From contig JAKMFX010000042.1 of the NCBI GenBank assembly GCA_022425195.1, forward strand, positions 1 to 58,715: a DNA stretch of 58,715 nucleotides. Direction: 5' to 3'. Origin of the DNA: Flavobacteriales bacterium. GTDB taxonomy: Bacteria > Bacteroidota > Bacteroidia > Flavobacteriales > UBA7430. Position numbers and translations under genes: made by a program. Position 1 is the first letter of the stretch, and every line of letters begins with the position of its first letter. This document shows positions 45,897 to 55,364 of this stretch, piece after piece. The notes under the pieces were generated by a model. The model was not told the origin of the DNA, searched no databases, and saw nothing but the letters and a program-made list of their open reading frames with translations.

Positions 45897-46736
45897 TTAG
45901 TAAATTTCAAATTGTTTAGACTTCTTGGCATCTTCTAATAATTTAGATTGAATTACCTCTAATGTTTTCAATTTCCTTTGGTTGAGCAAGATACTTTTTA
46001 TTTCATCCGAAACGTATTCTAAGGGGGCTATTTGTCCTTGTTCTTTTAGATGATGAAGTCTTACTAAGTATACATCCAACGAATCTTTGATCAACATCGT
46101 ATTTTTTTTCGCAGACAATCTTGATATATCAAGTTCTGAAGGAAATGTATCCTCAAAATCTTCCCAAGTCAACCATTCTTTGGGGTTGTTGTAGAAACGC
46201 TTTGCATATTGGTGACTATACGCTTCAATTAGATCAAGTCGCAAGGTGTCTTTATCAAAAAACCAGTCCGAGATAGAATCCAATTTGGGCGCCATTTGAC
46301 TGGCTTTTAAAAACATCACTTTGAGAATTTTCTCTGAGAGCAAGTAATCTTCTGTATGTTGTTCGTAATAATTTTGCAATTGCTCATCAAGAACAAGGGT
46401 ATCCATACCTTGTTGTATGAGTTTTTGCTCATAGGCATGAATCATAAGAGATCGGCGGTAAGCTTCTAAACGCTTTTCAATCTCTAATCCCTCTTGATTG
46501 ATATTCAATACAGCCTTTTGCAATAGCAACTCCTGTTTGGCCCATGAATTAATGTATTGCTGCTTAAACATAAGACTGTCAGCAGATGAAAATTCGTTCG
46601 ACTGTAGTGAATTAATTTCTGATTCGTACAAATGAGAATCACCAACTCTAGCCAATAAGGTGTCACCGGAGCGACTCTGAAAGAATGAACACGAAGACAA
46701 GATGCACAAAAGGAGGATATGGCAGATGTACTTCAT
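45897..46736 (-). CDS. Periplasmic lipoprotein, SurA/PpiC-like without catalytic domain
   Basis: A protein of 279 residues with a lipoprotein signal (lipobox LSSC, Cys16) and a helical chaperone-like region (about 30-140: INSWAKQELLLQKAVLNI, QLQNYYEQHTEDY) resembling SurA N-terminal segments. A recognisable parvulin core is lacking. It is flanked on both sides by true PpiC-type genes and probably helps deliver outer-membrane proteins. The ATG at 46736 is preferred to the GTG at 46739. The gene lies seven bases after the 707-residue isomerase. Confidence 0.72.
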   Translation of the reverse strand: MKYICHILLLCILSSCSFFQSRSGDTLLARVGDSHLYESEINSLQSNEFSSADSLMFKQQYINSWAKQELLLQKAVLNINQEGLEIEKRLEAYRRSLMIHAYEQKLIQQGMDTLVLDEQLQNYYEQHTEDYLLSEKILKVMFLKASQMAPKLDSISDWFFDKDTLRLDLIEAYSHQYAKRFYNNPKEWLTWEDFEDTFPSELDISRLSAKKNTMLIKDSLDVYLVRLHHLKEQGQIAPLEYVSDEIKSILLNQRKLKTLEVIQSKLLEDAKKSKQFEIY

Positions 46737-46743
46737 CACTCGA

Positions 46744-48867
46744 CTACTTTAATTCGGTTGTATAACGTTTACCGCTCCACTCAAAAAGAGTTTCTCGTGA
46801 GGAGCCTAAATCTTTTAACGCTTTGTGAAAGGCTACAGAAAAACTTCCGGTATAAACAGGTATTTCTGGTATTTGAGGCTCAGAAACCAATTCATTCAAA
46901 CGGTCTTCCCTAAGAAGTTTTAGTACATCATCGTGCATCCTTACAATATACTTACTTTTTAACTCATCTATCCATTTCGTTTGCAAAGACTCCTGATAGT
47001 CTGAAATAATTAAACCTTTTATTTGACTCAATGCTTTGGGTTGAGCTGGGAGTAATTCTTCTATGAAAACCATCTTGACATGATTGTGGTCATTAATAAG
47101 CTCCGAAACGCCTTGACTCCATGTCACACCATCAACGAAAGTGTTGTCACCTTTTGAGAACACCCCTTCTTCTACCACCATATTTAGGGAGGACTTTTTG
47201 TTTATTTTAGTTTTTATTTTTTCAAAATCAAACTCAGTATTACGAAGACGTCTCTGTACTTTCCTGGCAATTTTATCATTCAAGCAATTGATGATTTTAG
47301 CCCTTACTCGAACATCCCACATATAATTGTCTTTATTTTCATCATAAAAAGCCCTTAAACCAGTAGTGTCTTTGATGGCTTTGCTCCATATTTTCTCGTC
47401 CGTCAATTCATACAGCAATATTCCATCTCTGTATTCTTTCATCAACAACCGAAAATCGTTGTATTTGGATTCAAGATGTGCATCTTCATAGGCAATGATT
47501 TGATCTTCAGACCAAGTTGCAAAGGCGTCATCAATATAAAGTTCAGCATCTTTGCTTTTCCCTTGCACAGCTGGCATCCCCATAAGGTAAACCAAGAAAT
47601 CATCTAAATAATAATGCGTGTCCCTTAAGCTGAAAATGATTTGTTGGGGACTCTTGATGGGTTTTTTGAAGGATAATTTACCCGTAGTAAGATTAACTTC
47701 TGCATTTACTTTAAGTGCCGTAAATAAGGATTCATTCACCTCAAAGCCGTACTCTTTTTTAAGTCTGTTAACCAAATACGCTCTTTTAAGCTGGGCTCTT
47801 GAATCTTTTTCAACCCTCTTTTTTATCTCTTCTTTTTCCTCGTCGAAAGTACCTAGTGTTCTGCGATCTAACATCTTGATGATGTGCCATCCATAAGGCG
47901 TTTGAACTGGTTCCGAAATGGATCCAACAGTAGTTAAGGAAAAGGCTGCATTTTCATAAGAAGCAACCATCTTGTTGGAACCAAACCACGGGAGTTGTCC
48001 ACCATTCAATGCGGATTTTTTGTCGTCAGAATATTGCTTAGCCATTTCGCTGAAATCAGCATCTTCATCAACCAGCTTGTGATAGATGTCATCAATTTTT
48101 TGCTTGGCAATTTTCTTATCCAAAGATGCAGTATGTCCAGACTTCTTATCAAACTTCACCATGATGTGAGCCGTCTTCACTTCTCCACGAGAAGTGCGCT
48201 TGTCAGTTACTTTAAGAATGTGATAGCCAAAACGGGTTCTGATGATCTCTGAGATTTCTCCTTGAGGAGTCGTAAAAGCAGCATTTTCAAAAGGATACAC
48301 CATATATAATGCGGAAAAATACCCCAAATCTCCTGAATTATCTTTTGCTGAAGGGTCTTGTGAATACAATCTTGCTGCGTTACCAAAATCAGCACCTTTG
48401 AGAATTTCATTTCTCAGATTTAAAATCTTTTTATAAGCATTTAAGGTGTCTTGAGGTGATGCATTCTCAGCTACAGAGATTAAAAGATGACTCGCTCTAA
48501 CTTCTGTTTGCAATCGATTGTAAACCTCTTCTATGAGTTGTGCGCCAACTTCAGTATCCACCAAATAAGGATTTGCCAGTTGTTTGCGATAACCAGAGAG
48601 CTCTTTGACAAAGGCAGGTACGGTATCCATTCCCAGAGACTCGGCTTCTTTTACTTTAAGCTTAAAATTAACAAACAAATCGATGTACTCGTCTAAAGTT
48701 TTAGGATCGAGTTGCTCACCAACTTGTCTATTTTTATTGTAGATACTTAAAAAGTCATCAACACTAACCTCTTCATTTCCGATCGTCATGAGGGTTCTAT
48801 CGAAATTTTGTGCTAATGCGTGAAAATTTATTACCGCTAGAAGCAGTAAACCCATTAAATTTTTCAT
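46744..48867 (-). CDS. PpiC-type peptidyl-prolyl isomerase with two parvulin domains
   Basis: A protein of 707 residues with a signal peptide (about 1-19, HALAQ), an N-terminal helical chaperone part (about 30-120), and two parvulin domains (about 122-225, RASHLLISVAE...FGYHILKVTDK; about 230-335, KTAHIMVKF...YGWHIIKMLDR). The C-terminal ~350 residues are helical and lack a known family. It is a periplasmic folding factor for outer-membrane proteins. It follows guaB after 22 bases and leads the three-gene isomerase set. Confidence 0.9.
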   Translation of the reverse strand: MKNLMGLLLLAVINFHALAQNFDRTLMTIGNEEVSVDDFLSIYNKNRQVGEQLDPKTLDEYIDLFVNFKLKVKEAESLGMDTVPAFVKELSGYRKQLANPYLVDTEVGAQLIEEVYNRLQTEVRASHLLISVAENASPQDTLNAYKKILNLRNEILKGADFGNAARLYSQDPSAKDNSGDLGYFSALYMVYPFENAAFTTPQGEISEIIRTRFGYHILKVTDKRTSRGEVKTAHIMVKFDKKSGHTASLDKKIAKQKIDDIYHKLVDEDADFSEMAKQYSDDKKSALNGGQLPWFGSNKMVASYENAAFSLTTVGSISEPVQTPYGWHIIKMLDRRTLGTFDEEKEEIKKRVEKDSRAQLKRAYLVNRLKKEYGFEVNESLFTALKVNAEVNLTTGKLSFKKPIKSPQQIIFSLRDTHYYLDDFLVYLMGMPAVQGKSKDAELYIDDAFATWSEDQIIAYEDAHLESKYNDFRLLMKEYRDGILLYELTDEKIWSKAIKDTTGLRAFYDENKDNYMWDVRVRAKIINCLNDKIARKVQRRLRNTEFDFEKIKTKINKKSSLNMVVEEGVFSKGDNTFVDGVTWSQGVSELINDHNHVKMVFIEELLPAQPKALSQIKGLIISDYQESLQTKWIDELKSKYIVRMHDDVLKLLREDRLNELVSEPQIPEIPVYTGSFSVAFHKALKDLGSSRETLFEWSGKRYTTELK

Positions 48868-48889
48868 TGCATTTATTTATTTACTAAAT

Positions 48890-50368
48890 CTATTTCCTGC
48901 TGTAATTAGGAGCCTCTCTTGTGATGGTCACATCGTGAGGATGAGATTCCGTAACACCAGCACTTGTGATACGCACAAATTGTGCCTTTTCTTTTAGGGC
49001 TGAAATACTTTCAGAACCACAGTAGCCCATCCCGGCGCGTAATCCCCCCACAAACTGGTACATGACTTCTGCTAAACTTCCTTTGTAGTCAACTCGTCCA
49101 ACAATCCCCTCAGGAACCAATTTTTGAACATCATCTTCAACATCTTGGAAGTATCGATCCTTAGAACCTGCTTTCATAGCGTCAATAGATCCCATTCCTC
49201 TGTAGGACTTATACTTTCGCCCCTCATAGATAATCGTTTCTCCTGGCGACTCTTCTGTACCTGCGAGTAAAGATCCCAACATCACTGAGTCTGCACCTGC
49301 AGAAATTGCTTTAACAATATCTCCTGTATATCGAATCCCACCATCTGCGATAACGGGAACTCCAGAACCTTTAACGGCATCTGCCACCATCATCACAGCA
49401 GACAATTGAGGCACACCAACTCCAGCGACAACTCTTGTGGTACATATAGATCCTGGACCAATACCAACCTTTAAACCATCAGCACCCGCTTCTACCAAGT
49501 ACTTGGCAGCTTCTGCTGTAGCAATGTTTCCAACAACAACATCCAAATCTGCATGTTTGGACTTAATCAATCTCAAAGTATCAACCACTCCTTTGGTATG
49601 GCCATGGGCGGTATCAACGATAACCGCGTCTACACCTGCCTCAACCAATGCATCTACTCGATCCATCACATCAGGGGTAACACCCACACCAGCAGCCACT
49701 CTCAACCTACCGTATTTATCTTTATTGGCATTGGGCTGCACGCGTACCTTAATAATATCTCTGTAGGTAATTAATCCGATTAAAACATGATCATCATCTA
49801 CCACAGGAAGCTTTTCAATCTTATGTTTTTGAAGGATATCTTCCGCTTGCGCTAGCGTTGTATTTTCCTTTGTAACAATCAAACCTTCTTTGGTCATGAC
49901 ATCTTCGATAGAAAGCTTGTCATTTTTAATAAATCGTAAATCGCGATTCGTGACAATTCCCAATAATTTAGAATTGTCATCAATAATAGGAATCCCACCA
50001 ATACGAAACTCTTTCATCATTCGTTTTGCATCGGCAACTTTACAGTTATTAGACAGCGTTACTGGATCAAGTATCATACCGGACTCAGAGCGCTTAACAG
50101 TTCGCACTTCCTTGGCCTGAGCTTCAATACTCATATTTTTATGCAAAACTGCAATTCCTCCTTCACGAGCAATAGCAATTGCCATATCCGACTCAGATAC
50201 GGTATCCATCGCCGCAGAGACAATAGGTGTGTTTAAGCTAATGTTTCTTGAAAATTTGGATGAGATGTTTACATCTCTAGGTAATACTTCAGAGTAAGCA
50301 GGTATTAACAATACATCGTCGTAAGTTAGTCCTTCACCGATGAATTTCTCTGTAGAATGAATGTCCAT
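48890..50368 (-). CDS. guaB: IMP dehydrogenase
   Basis: A protein of 492 residues with a split TIM barrel and a central CBS pair (about 95-205). The catalytic loop is [18 protein letters not shown] (Cys near residue 307), the mobile flap contains [19 protein letters not shown], and the N-terminus [20 protein letters not shown] is typical. It oxidises IMP to XMP with NAD+ in GMP synthesis. A strong -7 box precedes it, and the five genes that follow (48867 down to 42577) may share this transcript. Confidence 0.97.
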   Translation of the reverse strand: MDIHSTEKFIGEGLTYDDVLLIPAYSEVLPRDVNISSKFSRNISLNTPIVSAAMDTVSESDMAIAIAREGGIAVLHKNMSIEAQAKEVRTVKRSESGMILDPVTLSNNCKVADAKRMMKEFRIGGIPIIDDNSKLLGIVTNRDLRFIKNDKLSIEDVMTKEGLIVTKENTTLAQAEDILQKHKIEKLPVVDDDHVLIGLITYRDIIKVRVQPNANKDKYGRLRVAAGVGVTPDVMDRVDALVEAGVDAVIVDTAHGHTKGVVDTLRLIKSKHADLDVVVGNIATAEAAKYLVEAGADGLKVGIGPGSICTTRVVAGVGVPQLSAVMMVADAVKGSGVPVIADGGIRYTGDIVKAISAGADSVMLGSLLAGTEESPGETIIYEGRKYKSYRGMGSIDAMKAGSKDRYFQDVEDDVQKLVPEGIVGRVDYKGSLAEVMYQFVGGLRAGMGYCGSESISALKEKAQFVRITSAGVTESHPHDVTITREAPNYSRK

Positions 50369-50398
50369 TAGGTCGCAATTTTAGATAATAATTGCGAG

Positions 50399-50406
50399 CA
50401 AATATA
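50399..50406 (-). promoter_or_regulatory. Bacteroidota -7 box for guaB
   Basis: Minus-strand TATATTTG, an exact consensus match 30 bases before the guaB ATG. It probably also drives the downstream isomerase-moxR-murB genes, since gaps between them are 22 bases or less. Confidence 0.6.
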
Positions 50407-50543
50407 CTAAAAATCGCGGTGTATATCACTATCATTCTGAAAAGATAAAAGGCTTCCAAAATCAATAAGGGCAAGTCAATGGAGTATCGATAATCGCGTT
50501 TTAGGAGGTCATTTTAATGAAAAAAGATAGTTAAGATGAGTTT

Positions 50544-51824
50544 CTATGTACCAGGATTACCCACTACGATTTCGCAAAGATCATCTTCCTTTAGGTATTG
50601 ATGGGTCAAAGCTCTCAAATTTTCAGCATCCAAATGATCAAGGAAGTTTTGATAATCGTCATAAAACGCATAGTCCATACCCTGAATATGCATATTTTTC
50701 AATAAGCTTACTTGAGCAAAGGGACCATCTGCTGACTTCAAAATCTGGCCCATAATGTAATTTTTCACCAGGCTAAGTTCTTCTTCGGGAATCAATTCTT
50801 CTCTAAGCCGCTTGAGTTCTTTGTATATTTCTTGCAATGCCAAAGCCGTTGACTCTCCTTTCACTTCTGTAGAAATACTGAAATAACCACTCTCCTCTTG
50901 CTGAACACACATCGCACCTATCCCATAGGTTAAACCTTTATCTTCACGAATATTGCTCATCAAACGAGAACCAAAATATCCCCCCAAGACCACAGACAAA
51001 AACTTTAAGGGCTGGTAATCTTGATGATGACTTGTAAAACAAACTCTTCCAATACGAATGGCGGATTGCATAGCCCCCTCTCTCGAAAGATGTATTTTTT
51101 CCTTTTTAATGGGTGCCGAGAAGGTCTCAACAACTTTTGGCTTTCTCAATTCCCACGCGCCCAAACATTCTTCTAACATCGCTATTACACCAGTAGGCAT
51201 GGTTCCCGCAATATATATTTTGAGAACAGCATTTTTATAATTCGCAGTGTGAAAATCTATAAGGTCTTGCCTAGAAATCGACTCAAAATCTTCAAGTGAT
51301 ACAGAAACTCCATAGGGATGAGATTCGAACAAGCAGTTGAAAAAAGTATTTCTCGCAATGAACTCAACCTTCTCAGAATTAATCCTAAAACTCTGTTTTT
51401 TTTGGGCGAGAGCAACCTGAAATTCATCTTCTGGGAAGATGGGATTTTTAATCGCATCAACGAAAATGGGAAGTACTTCATCAAAGTATTTATTGAGGGT
51501 AAACAGCGAAACAACTGCACGGTCAGCATTGACATCTAGCTGCGTATAAGCACCATAAAAATCTAAGCTTTCGTGAATCTCTTCTCCTTTTTTATGAGCT
51601 GTACCCTCAAGAAGTAATGCGTTGCATAAACTGGCCTGTAAGACTTTATTTTGAGCTTTACTCCCGGCCTCAAACACCAGGTCTAAGCGACACAAATCTT
51701 GATCACCTCCTTCTACAGTAAATCCCTGCAAGCCGTTTGACAATTGAAAAGTCTTAGGGGTAATGAAATCAGGCATATTGATTTCCTGAAAATGCATTTC
51801 TTTTTTTCGATCTAACATCTTCAT
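50544..51824 (-). CDS. M16 peptidase-like protein lacking the zinc motif (partner subunit)
   Basis: A protein of 426 residues of the M16 (pitrilysin) fold. Where the HxxEH motif should be, it reads LCNALLLEGT, so it cannot bind catalytic zinc in the usual way. It keeps the Arg/Tyr-type segment REDKGLTYGIG (about 295-305) that binds substrate in inactive partner subunits. The start codon is directly adjacent to the stop of the active M16 gene, so the two are translated together and likely form a heterodimer, as in mitochondrial processing peptidase. Confidence 0.9.
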   Translation of the reverse strand: MKMLDRKKEMHFQEINMPDFITPKTFQLSNGLQGFTVEGGDQDLCRLDLVFEAGSKAQNKVLQASLCNALLLEGTAHKKGEEIHESLDFYGAYTQLDVNADRAVVSLFTLNKYFDEVLPIFVDAIKNPIFPEDEFQVALAQKKQSFRINSEKVEFIARNTFFNCLFESHPYGVSVSLEDFESISRQDLIDFHTANYKNAVLKIYIAGTMPTGVIAMLEECLGAWELRKPKVVETFSAPIKKEKIHLSREGAMQSAIRIGRVCFTSHHQDYQPLKFLSVVLGGYFGSRLMSNIREDKGLTYGIGAMCVQQEESGYFSISTEVKGESTALALQEIYKELKRLREELIPEEELSLVKNYIMGQILKSADGPFAQVSLLKNMHIQGMDYAFYDDYQNFLDHLDAENLRALTHQYLKEDDLCEIVVGNPGT

Positions 51825-53060
51825 CTATTTGGCATGATAATACAAAGTATTGGAATTCGCTTTTCTAAAAACAGACTGAGCCACTGCTTTAATCTTATCT
51901 GAGGTGACTTCTTCATAGCGTTCGATCTGTTGATTCACCAACTCTGCATCCCCCATCAATTCTGAGGTAGCTAGATTAATGGCCTTATTCAATACATTTA
52001 ACTCTGAAAACTTGTGTGCTGAGATGGCTTTATTTTTCACTTTTCGGAGTTCTTTTTCACCAACCAGAACAGAACTTAACTTTTCTATTTCGGCATCAAT
52101 ACCTGCTTCTGCATCTTTCATAGACACGCCAGGAGTAAGCTTACCGGCAAAATAAAATAAGCCTTCATCCAATTCACCTCCAATAAATGCGTCAACATCA
52201 CTAAAAAGTTTGTGTTCTTTCACCAAACTATTGTACAATCGTGAGGAGTTTCCTCTCGACAAAATATCAGAAATTAAATCCGTGGCATAAAAATCTGGAT
52301 GGGTTCGGGCACACATGTGAAAAGCCTTGTATATCACATCAACAGGCACTTCTCTTTCTACCTTGAGTGTACGTGCCTTTTCTTGACGTGGCTCTTTAGG
52401 AAGACTTCTTTTTGGGGTATCTCTTGAAGATATGGGACCAAACCACTTTTGTGAAAGTGCTTTGACTTGATTGAGCGCTACATCTCCAGCAACAACTAAT
52501 ATGGCATTATTAGGCGCGTAATGTGTGTAAAAAAAGTCTTTTACCTCCTCCATAGTGGCCTCTTCTATATGCGAAACTTCTTTACCAATGGTAGGCCATT
52601 GGTAAGGGTGTTTTTGGTAAGCAAGTGGCCTTAGCAGTAGGTGAATGTCACCATAAGGCTGATTTAAATAATTCTGCTTAAACTCTTCTATCACCACTTG
52701 TCTTTGTACTTCCAGACTTTTTGGAGTAAAAGCCAAACTCAGCATTCGATCGGACTCTAAGCGAAAAGCGTGTTCTAAATTTTCTTTAGGTAACGTTATG
52801 TAGTAATTGGTAATATCATTGGAGGTAAAAGCATTGTTCTGCCCACCTGCTTTCTCTACAACTTCATCATAATCAGAGATGTTTACAGAGCCCCCAAACA
52901 TTAAATGTTCAAAGAGATGCGCAAAACCGGTACGAAGAGGATTTTCATCACGGGCACCTACATCATACAATAAGTTGAAGGCAACAATGGGGGTGCTTTT
53001 ATCTTGATGGACAATGACTTTCAAGCCATTTTCCAATTCAAACTTTTCAAAATTTATCAT
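51825..53060 (-). CDS. M16 zinc metallopeptidase (active subunit)
   Basis: A protein of 411 residues of M16B type. The zinc motif is H48-x2-E51-H52 (in FAHLFEHLMF), with the downstream acidic ligand near 125-126 in VVIEEF. It cleaves peptides or short proteins inside a clam-shell formed with a partner. No signal peptide is seen, so it is probably cytoplasmic. It sits one base after the NRAMP-like transporter stop and just before the inactive M16 gene. Confidence 0.95.
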   Translation of the reverse strand: MINFEKFELENGLKVIVHQDKSTPIVAFNLLYDVGARDENPLRTGFAHLFEHLMFGGSVNISDYDEVVEKAGGQNNAFTSNDITNYYITLPKENLEHAFRLESDRMLSLAFTPKSLEVQRQVVIEEFKQNYLNQPYGDIHLLLRPLAYQKHPYQWPTIGKEVSHIEEATMEEVKDFFYTHYAPNNAILVVAGDVALNQVKALSQKWFGPISSRDTPKRSLPKEPRQEKARTLKVEREVPVDVIYKAFHMCARTHPDFYATDLISDILSRGNSSRLYNSLVKEHKLFSDVDAFIGGELDEGLFYFAGKLTPGVSMKDAEAGIDAEIEKLSSVLVGEKELRKVKNKAISAHKFSELNVLNKAINLATSELMGDAELVNQQIERYEEVTSDKIKAVAQSVFRKANSNTLYYHAK

Positions 53061-53061
53061 C

Positions 53062-54315
53062 CTACAAATGTATCCATTCTAATTTTAGCGCCACAAATAA
53101 CAAGCTAAAACTCAACAAATAAATAATTCCCAAAACCGATAAAATGCGCATGATTAAATTCGGTTTTTCTTGTTTGGTTAAATCATCTGAAAGCACCAAT
53201 TTGAAATTGACAATGGCAATCAAGGGGGCGATGACAAAAGATATGATCGTCGCTAAATCTACCAAGGCTTTAAAATTCCCCAAAAAATTATTGATGACAA
53301 TAAAAGCACCCACCAAGACGATGGTTAGCCACAACTTGTAGGTTTTAATTTCTTTACGACTCGCATCCAAGAGTAATGCCGTCGTTTCAGACATGGCTCT
53401 AGAATAACCATCAAAAACAGTAATACAGGTACTAAACATGACGGAAAATGAAGAGATGGCTATAAAATAATAAGCACCCTCCCCCATTGTCCGCGTAAAC
53501 ATTCCCACTACTTGATTGGCAAAGACAGCTGAACTGTTAGAGAGCTCTGTCTCGGTTCCGTAAATTAAAAAGGCACCCAACGTAATGAAACAAATGGACA
53601 AACCCGCAGTGATCCAATAACCGATGTTGAACTCTTTTAGGGTTTCCTTCAAAGTGGGCAAATAATCCGTTTGCTTAATCCGTTCCAGCGTCCAAATGGA
53701 ATTCCAAGTTGAGAGATCTACTGCTGTCGGCATCCAACCCATTAAGGCAATCACAAAAAACACATTTTCCTTGTCCAATTCAAGAGGTAAAACCAATTGA
53801 TCCCATGTGGCTACTGGTCCATGCCAGAGCGTCATTAGGAAAGCAATGAGCGTAGATATTAACAAGACCGAACCAATCAATTTAATCAAACCGTCCAATA
53901 GACTGAACTTGCCACTTAGAAGGACGGCCATACATACCGCCATTAGTAAAATAGAAGCCTCTGATGGGTCTAATGGCAATTGGAAAAGATTAATCATTAA
54001 ACCTACACATACATAGGTAACCGCCGCTGCTACGGTAAACATAGAAATTAAAGTAATGGCTAAGTATAAAATGAGCATGCCTCTGCCCAACTTATGATAC
54101 CCATAAATTAAACTTTTCCCCGTGGCGTTGGCATAACGAGATCCAAACTCAAAAAAAGGATACTTTAAAACATTGGCCATCAAAGCAAATCCTATCAAAG
54201 CAAAACCGTATTCTGCTCCCGCTCTGGTCGATTGAACAAGGTGGGATACCCCTATGGCTGTGGTAGCGAATAAAATTCCGGGGCCCAGTGTTTTTAAAAA
54301 TCTCTTGGTAAACAT
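53062..54315 (-). CDS. NRAMP-related transporter with altered metal-binding motifs
   Basis: A membrane protein of 417 residues with about 11 TM helices (LeuT fold). The frame GPGILFATTAIGVSHLVQST (11-30) aligns with NRAMP TM1, but the metal motif DPGN is replaced (G22-V23-S24-H25). In TM6 the usual MPH is MPT (195-197). NRAMP proteins import Mn2+/Fe2+ with protons; with these changes, substrate choice is uncertain and could be Mg2+ or a non-metal. It is co-directional with the nitronate monooxygenase and M16 genes, 12 and one base from them. Confidence 0.85.
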   Translation of the reverse strand: MFTKRFLKTLGPGILFATTAIGVSHLVQSTRAGAEYGFALIGFALMANVLKYPFFEFGSRYANATGKSLIYGYHKLGRGMLILYLAITLISMFTVAAAVTYVCVGLMINLFQLPLDPSEASILLMAVCMAVLLSGKFSLLDGLIKLIGSVLLISTLIAFLMTLWHGPVATWDQLVLPLELDKENVFFVIALMGWMPTAVDLSTWNSIWTLERIKQTDYLPTLKETLKEFNIGYWITAGLSICFITLGAFLIYGTETELSNSSAVFANQVVGMFTRTMGEGAYYFIAISSFSVMFSTCITVFDGYSRAMSETTALLLDASRKEIKTYKLWLTIVLVGAFIVINNFLGNFKALVDLATIISFVIAPLIAIVNFKLVLSDDLTKQEKPNLIMRILSVLGIIYLLSFSLLFVALKLEWIHL

Positions 54316-54327
54316 GTAGATAAGTCT

Positions 54328-55293
54328 TTACTGATCGTAGTTGTGATGTAATTTGGATAAGGTTTTGTAGAAATCTTCCATGATTTCCATGACAATCTCT
54401 TGGGCAGGCTTAATCTCTTGTATGGAAGAAGAAACTTGTCCAATTTCAAGCTCGCCCTCATTCATATCTCCTTCAAACATTCCTTTTTTTGCTCGACCTT
54501 TGCCCAAAAGTGCTTTCAATTCCTCATTAGAAGCCTGATTTACATAGGCCTTTTGAATGTCATTGTAAAACTTATTTTTCAACAAGCGAACAGGAGTAAG
54601 TTCTTTTAGGGTCAACCTTGTCGAATCCTCTTTCGCATTGACAATGGCATTCTTAAAATCGATATGTGCAGAGGATTCTGGAGTGGCAACAAATCGAGAA
54701 CCAATTTGAACGCCTTCTGCCCCTAGAGCAAATGCTGCAGCCATACTTTTCCCAGAACCTATACCACCTGCAGCAATCACAGGAATATTGACCGCTTCTG
54801 CAATCAAAGGCACCAAACACAGCGTTGTGGTCTCCTCCCTACCGTTATGCCCACCCGCTTCGAAGCCTTCGGCAACAACAGCATCTACACCAGCCGCCTC
54901 AGATTTTTGAGCGAAAATGACATTGGAAACGACATGAGCCACCTTAACGCCGTGCTTTTTAAACAGAGGTGTCCATTTTTTTGGACTGCCAGCAGAAGTA
55001 AACACAATGGGGACTTTTTCATCCAAAATCGTCTGAACATGCGCTTCTATACTGGGGTATAATAGGGGTAGGTTTACAGCAAAAGGTCGGTGGGTGGCCT
55101 TTTTACATTTTTGAATATGCTGCTTTAAAACCTCAGGGTACATAGAACCCGCACCAATGATACCCAGTCCTCCAGATTCACTAACTGCCGATGCCAACTC
55201 CCAGCCACTGCACCAAACCATACCCGCTTGAATAAGGGGGTATTTTATTCCAAACAAATCCGTTAACCTGTTATTAAATTTATGGGTTTTCAA
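54328..55293 (-). CDS. Nitronate monooxygenase-family flavoprotein
   Basis: A protein of 321 residues with a FMN-binding TIM barrel: QAGMVWCSGWELASAVSESG near the start, the catalytic-type His in EAGGHNG, and the phosphate-binding AAGGIGSGKSMAAAFALGA and GSRF segments. The family oxidises nitronates or reduces enones; some members are enoyl-ACP reductase-like, so the substrate is unsure. The start is TTG at 55293; no earlier ATG fits, and an AGAGG Shine-Dalgarno-like stretch lies about nine bases upstream. It leads the four-gene run to the M16 pair. Confidence 0.88.
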   Translation of the reverse strand: MKTHKFNNRLTDLFGIKYPLIQAGMVWCSGWELASAVSESGGLGIIGAGSMYPEVLKQHIQKCKKATHRPFAVNLPLLYPSIEAHVQTILDEKVPIVFTSAGSPKKWTPLFKKHGVKVAHVVSNVIFAQKSEAAGVDAVVAEGFEAGGHNGREETTTLCLVPLIAEAVNIPVIAAGGIGSGKSMAAAFALGAEGVQIGSRFVATPESSAHIDFKNAIVNAKEDSTRLTLKELTPVRLLKNKFYNDIQKAYVNQASNEELKALLGKGRAKKGMFEGDMNEGELEIGQVSSSIQEIKPAQEIVMEIMEDFYKTLSKLHHNYDQ

Positions 55294-55364
55294 GCTTAAA
55301 TTCCTCTTTAAGTTCTACTAAAGTTAACTCACTTAATCAATTGGATCATATTGGATTACAGATA

